Below are positions 39,498-41,705 of a stretch of DNA of 41,705 nt, piece by piece. Under the pieces are notes generated by a model that saw only the letters and a list, made by a program, of their open reading frames with translations, was not told the origin of the DNA and searched no databases. The position numbers were made by a program, and so were the translations under genes. How positions within the stretch are numbered: the stretch's first letter is position 1; every line of letters starts with the position of its first letter. Origin of the DNA: Clostridia bacterium (GTDB lineage: Bacteria; Bacillota; Clostridia; Oscillospirales; CAG-272); NCBI GenBank assembly GCA_017453325.1, contig JAFTKK010000044.1, positions 1 to 41,705 of the forward strand. Direction: 5' to 3'.

Positions 39498-40037
39498 TCA
39501 AAGGCACCCCTCAATTGCTGCTTTCAGCTTTTTCATGTCGGTGGGCTCAAATCGCGCAACAATCTCACCGTTTCTGTCTATCAGGAACTTGGTGAAATTC
39601 CATTTGATGTTGCCATTGTTTTTATAGTCCTTGTCATTCTTTTTTACCACGCCCGACAGTATCATGGCCATCGGAGACTTACCAAAGCCCGCAAAGCTTG
39701 TGTTTGCCGTCAGCCAACGGTAAAGCGGAATGGCATTTTCACCGTTGACGTCGATCTTGGCAAATTGCGGGAAGGTGATGCCGAAGCGCCCCGTACAGAA
39801 GGTGTGGATCTCCTCGTCGCTGCCCGGTGCCTGCGCACCGAATTGATTGCAGGGAAAATCGAGGATCTCCAGCCCGCGCGCGTGAAACTCCTCATACAGC
39901 GCCTGCAGCTCCTCGTATTGCGACGTAAAGCCGCAACCCGTGGCGGTATTCACGATCAGCAATACCTTTCCCCGATAATCGGCCAATGCCACCTCATCGC
40001 CATTTTGCGCTTTTACTTTGAAATCATATACAGACAT
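39498..40037 (-). CDS. glutathione peroxidase family thiol peroxidase
   Basis: This 179-residue cytosolic peroxidase reduces organic and hydrogen peroxides, in bacteria usually with thioredoxin. The peroxidatic Cys35 lies in NTATGCGFTSQYEEL. The catalytic Gln lies in FPCNQFGAQAPG and the Trp-Asn in IKWNFTKFLID. This CysGPx type lacks selenocysteine. The start is ATG 40035-40037 with AAGGAGAA 6 bases upstream. It lies 75 bp ahead of the OhrR-type regulator on the same strand and its promoter carries a palindrome, so the pair forms a peroxide-response unit. Confidence 0.94.
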   Translation of the reverse strand: MSVYDFKVKAQNGDEVALADYRGKVLLIVNTATGCGFTSQYEELQALYEEFHARGLEILDFPCNQFGAQAPGSDEEIHTFCTGRFGITFPQFAKIDVNGENAIPLYRWLTANTSFAGFGKSPMAMILSGVVKKNDKDYKNNGNIKWNFTKFLIDRNGEIVARFEPTDMKKLKAAIEGCL

Positions 40038-40060
40038 ATCGTTCTCCTTTTGCTATTTTG

Positions 40061-40112
40061 CTCAATTTAATTGAGCTCAATTTATCTTATCATAAAAGAC
40101 CGGCCGTGTCAA
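40061..40112 (-). promoter_or_regulatory. gpx promoter with OhrR/MarR-like operator
   Basis: On the minus strand TTGACA (40107-40112) and TAAGAT (40084-40089) are 17 bp apart. Just downstream, over the start site, lies the perfect palindrome CTCAATT-T-AATTGAG (40061-40075), followed by a second half-site, GAGCTC and TTGAGCTCAA. The CAATT..AATTG core is like known OhrR operators. Confidence 0.75.
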
Positions 40113-40175
40113 GAGGCACACACGGAAAAGTCAGACATTTTATTTTGCTATCCTTAGTGTTGTTTTATGAAAAGA

Positions 40176-40240
40176 AAACGAAGGCGCGCACAGTACACCT
40201 GAGACAGAGCCGGTGTGCTGTGCGCGCCTTTGGTTTTTTG
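40176..40240. terminator. long terminator hairpin after the Ltp lipoprotein gene
   Basis: A 19-bp stem starting AAGGCGCGCACAGTACACC (40181-40199 with 40211-40229, one G-U pair) with a 12-base loop. TTTGGTTTTTTG follows on the plus strand and CGTTTTCTTTTC on the minus strand. Confidence 0.8.
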
Positions 40241-40253
40241 TATGTACACGGAC

Positions 40254-40718
40254 TTATTTATACGCCTGCTCAACACCGTAAGCAGCTTCCTCTTCGGTAA
40301 AGCCCTCAAATTCAAGCTGTTCTATGAGGCCTTGCTTCGAAAAGGACATCATGCTGAGATAATTTTTGGCAACCTTGACGGCTTGCTCCTTCCAGTTGGC
40401 ACCGCAATGCTCGACGGCATAGGTTGCTTCACTTGTGGTATATCCTTCAAATTCAAGCTGCTCTATGAGCCCCTGCTTCGAGAAGCCCATGGTTCGCAAA
40501 TAATTTTTGGCGGTCTCCAAAGCCATTCTTTCTCCCATTGTGGTACCGTCATCATCGTCATCATCACCGTCATCATCATTACGATGATTGGAAGATGCGC
40601 TCTGCGAGGATTTTTCGGTGCCATCGGATGAGCTCATATCGTCTAAGCACGCGGTAAGCGTAAAAGCAAGCGTGAGGATCAAAAGAACGGCGAGAAACAG
40701 TGTTGCAATTTTTTTCAT
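40254..40718 (-). CDS. Ltp-family (host cell surface-exposed) lipoprotein
   Basis: This 154-residue exported lipoprotein. The signal peptide ends in LTLTAC with the lipid Cys near residue 24. A Ser/Asp-rich linker (about 30-58) follows, with an acidic run DDDGDDDDDD that may bind calcium or act as a spacer. Two helix-turn-helix-like Ltp repeats then occur: ALETAKNYLRTMGFSKQGLI with QLEFEGYTTSEATYAVEHCG, and AVKVAKNYLSMMSFSKQGLI with QLEFEGFTEEEAAYGVEQA. In Streptococcus phage TP-J34 the Ltp lipoprotein with these repeats blocks entry of other phages. It lies beside integrative-element genes, consistent with a defence cargo. The start is ATG 40716-40718 behind AAAGGAG. Confidence 0.88.
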   Translation of the reverse strand: MKKIATLFLAVLLILTLAFTLTACLDDMSSSDGTEKSSQSASSNHRNDDDGDDDDDDGTTMGERMALETAKNYLRTMGFSKQGLIEQLEFEGYTTSEATYAVEHCGANWKEQAVKVAKNYLSMMSFSKQGLIEQLEFEGFTEEEAAYGVEQAYK

Positions 40719-40796
40719 AATGTACTCCTTTAAATATTACTGTCTAAAAAGTTGTATGCTTATGGCGCATTGTCTTTGCTTTGATTGATGCTTCGC

Positions 40797-41162
40797 TTAG
40801 CCATAACCTTGGACTTCGTTGCTGATCATCGCATGTTGGGAAACCGAAGGGCTACCACCATACCACTCAACTTCACCGCTATCCCAGATATGAGGTTCAG
40901 TCAGCTCACCATTGCGCATCCGCAATTTTCCGATGATGTCCTCAAAGCGAAAGGTTTCGCTGTCTACCTCGCCTTCAATCCTGTTCAGAATTTTTACGCG
41001 AAGTGCATCGTAATGCTGGGAGATTTTTGTACTGACAAAAGACACCTTGACCAAAAGGTTTTCGTCAAATCTCGAAAGCATTGTTTTGCCAGTGTACACA
41101 GGAGTACCCCAAAATTCACCTGCAGGAAACCACTGGCGTAGTTGTTTTTCAAATCTTGTCAT
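40797..41162 (-). CDS. hypothetical protein of integrative-element type
   Basis: I do not recognise this 121-residue protein. It is soluble and mixed alpha/beta, beginning MTRFEKQLRQWFP with FWGTPVYTGKTMLSRFDENL and a C-terminal acidic segment. Its start overlaps the end of the small Cys-rich gene by 14 bp and AAAGGAG lies 8 bases upstream, so the two are co-translated. The neighbouring recombinase suggests it belongs to an integrated mobile element. Confidence 0.75.
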   Translation of the reverse strand: MTRFEKQLRQWFPAGEFWGTPVYTGKTMLSRFDENLLVKVSFVSTKISQHYDALRVKILNRIEGEVDSETFRFEDIIGKLRMRNGELTEPHIWDSGEVEWYGGSPSVSQHAMISNEVQGYG

Positions 41163-41325
41163 TGAATTCTCCTTTCTTATTTAGATCCGAATGCGGCGGG
41201 GCAAGGGGCGATCCCGTGCGTAGTTTGTCTTCCAAGCAACAACATGTTTCAAGCGTACATTTCCTCCTTTCATAATAGCGGCAATACTTGCAATCACAGT
41301 CTTCTTTAGTAAAAATATATGGCAT
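41149..41325 (-). CDS. small cysteine-rich protein of integrative-element type
   Basis: This 58-residue protein opens MPYIFTKEDCDCKYCRYYER and continues KCTLETCCCLEDKL. It has seven cysteines, including CDCKYC and CTLETCCC, which look like a zinc-binding site. I associate small proteins of this form with conjugative and integrative elements of gut Bacillota, by recollection and not by a search. The start is ATG 41323-41325 behind GGGGGGT. It overlaps the next gene. Confidence 0.7.
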   Translation of the reverse strand: MPYIFTKEDCDCKYCRYYERRKCTLETCCCLEDKLRTGSPLAPPHSDLNKKGEFNDKI

Positions 41326-41379
41326 GCGAACACCCCCCTTTTCAGACACAAATTTTTAACAATTAGAAAAACGAAAAAA

Positions 41380-41416
41380 GGGCAGAACCTTCACGAAAAT
41401 CGTGAAAATTCTGCCC
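41380..41416 (-). terminator. terminator between recombinase end and small genes
   Basis: Stem GGGCAGAA plus TTCACGA/TCGTGAA with a small internal loop, followed on the minus strand by CTTTTTTCGTTTTTC. Confidence 0.75.
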
Positions 41417-41484
41417 TCAAAATGGGTGGGTAGAGGTTCATGTCCCTATCAAACCCCGAAAAATGCGAAATGCATCTTTTATTT

Positions 41485-41705
41485 TTACTTCAAAAAAATC
41501 GCATGAAAAAACCCCAGAAGCCTTGTGGCGTCTGGGGTTTCGTTGCCTGCATCTATTAAGGCAACATAATATGGTGCACCTTGTGAAAACAAGGTTGAAC
41601 TTTCAAGTTCTTCAAGGCTTATAGTTTCTTCTTTACCGTTTCCGTTATAAACGATTTTGAACGAATCGTCATAAACGAATATTGCATTGATAAAGGTGTC
41701 AATTA
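41485..41705 (-). CDS. large serine recombinase, C-terminal part (runs off the window)
   Basis: The visible 72 residues begin IDTFINAIFVYDDSFKIVYN and continue GKEETISLEELESST, matching the C-terminal end of large serine recombinases that move phages and integrative elements in Clostridia (pattern IDTFVNAI.LYDDK...). The catalytic domain lies beyond the right edge. The last 20 codons, from AGNETPDATRLLGFF to the stop, are read through a perfect terminator hairpin (41503-41540), which suggests the natural stop was lost or that the ORF is a degenerate extension. It marks the end of an integrated mobile element. Confidence 0.75.
   Translation of the reverse strand, partial: IDTFINAIFVYDDSFKIVYNGNGKEETISLEELESSTLFSQGAPYYVALIDAGNETPDATRLLGFFHAIFLK
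41503..41540 (-). terminator. intrinsic terminator inside the recombinase reading frame
   Basis: Stem AAACCCCAGA with its complement, one mismatch, then GCC/GGC around ACAA, followed on the minus strand by TTTTTTC. It lies within the last codons of the recombinase frame. Confidence 0.8.

Noticed and set aside
1-41705. CRISPR array, rRNA genes or replication origin
   Set aside because: No regularly spaced direct repeats, rRNA segments or DnaA-box clusters were seen.

Overview
The window looks like a chromosomal stretch of an uncultured, spore-forming member of the Bacillota, class Clostridia, probably from a gut or other anaerobic plant-fibre habitat. The evidence is a spoIIR gene, consensus sigma-A promoters (TTGACA/TATAAT) with strong GGAGG ribosome sites, folate, queuosine and nicotinamide-riboside uptake genes with riboswitch leaders, an oxygen-sensitive glycyl radical enzyme, hemicellulose-type esterases and a GH127 arabinofuranosidase. 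No complete prophage, CRISPR array or rRNA is present.

Layout. 1-1306: tRNA-Thr and a GpsA-like dehydrogenase. 1308-3871: an isolated three-gene phage tail-tip cassette. 3934-6663: folT-folC-queT operon with a THF riboswitch in front and a preQ1-I riboswitch before queT. 6681-8436: two tandem alpha/beta-hydrolase esterases. 8447-9022: XRE regulator, a perfect 11-bp palindrome and the broken start of a YpsA/DUF1273-like gene. 9024-14754: housekeeping genes (hpf, HD hydrolase and membrane protein, hisS, DJ-1, 5-formyl-THF cyclo-ligase, CPBP protease).

14757-25353 is the most interesting part. It holds a glycyl radical enzyme, its radical-SAM activase and four Gfo/Idh/MocA oxidoreductases in two minus-strand operons, and a divergent AraC regulator followed by ManA and a ROK sugar kinase. 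Both minus-strand operons carry the same two-copy direct repeat (21-bp period) placed against the -35 box, so one AraC protein probably controls them together. I read this as an undescribed anaerobic sugar or cyclitol pathway: the dehydrogenases make or remove ring ketones, the radical enzyme does a cleavage or elimination, and the kinase and isomerase feed the product to glycolysis. The substrate is not visible from sequence.

25465-32287: spoIIR, a ThyX-like protein, dxs, pnuC with a structured leader, and a tryptophanase-family lyase with a divergent LysR regulator. 32297-35254: a DUF5050-like lipoprotein and a membrane-anchored MerR regulator whose own promoter has the 19-bp dyad-filled spacer typical of MerR control. 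35310-38972: GH127 enzyme and a TPR-like membrane protein. 38974-40112: OhrR-type MarR regulator and glutathione peroxidase. 40176-41705: an Ltp-family lipoprotein, two small genes of integrative-element type and the C-terminus of a large serine recombinase, which suggests an integrated mobile element runs off the right edge.
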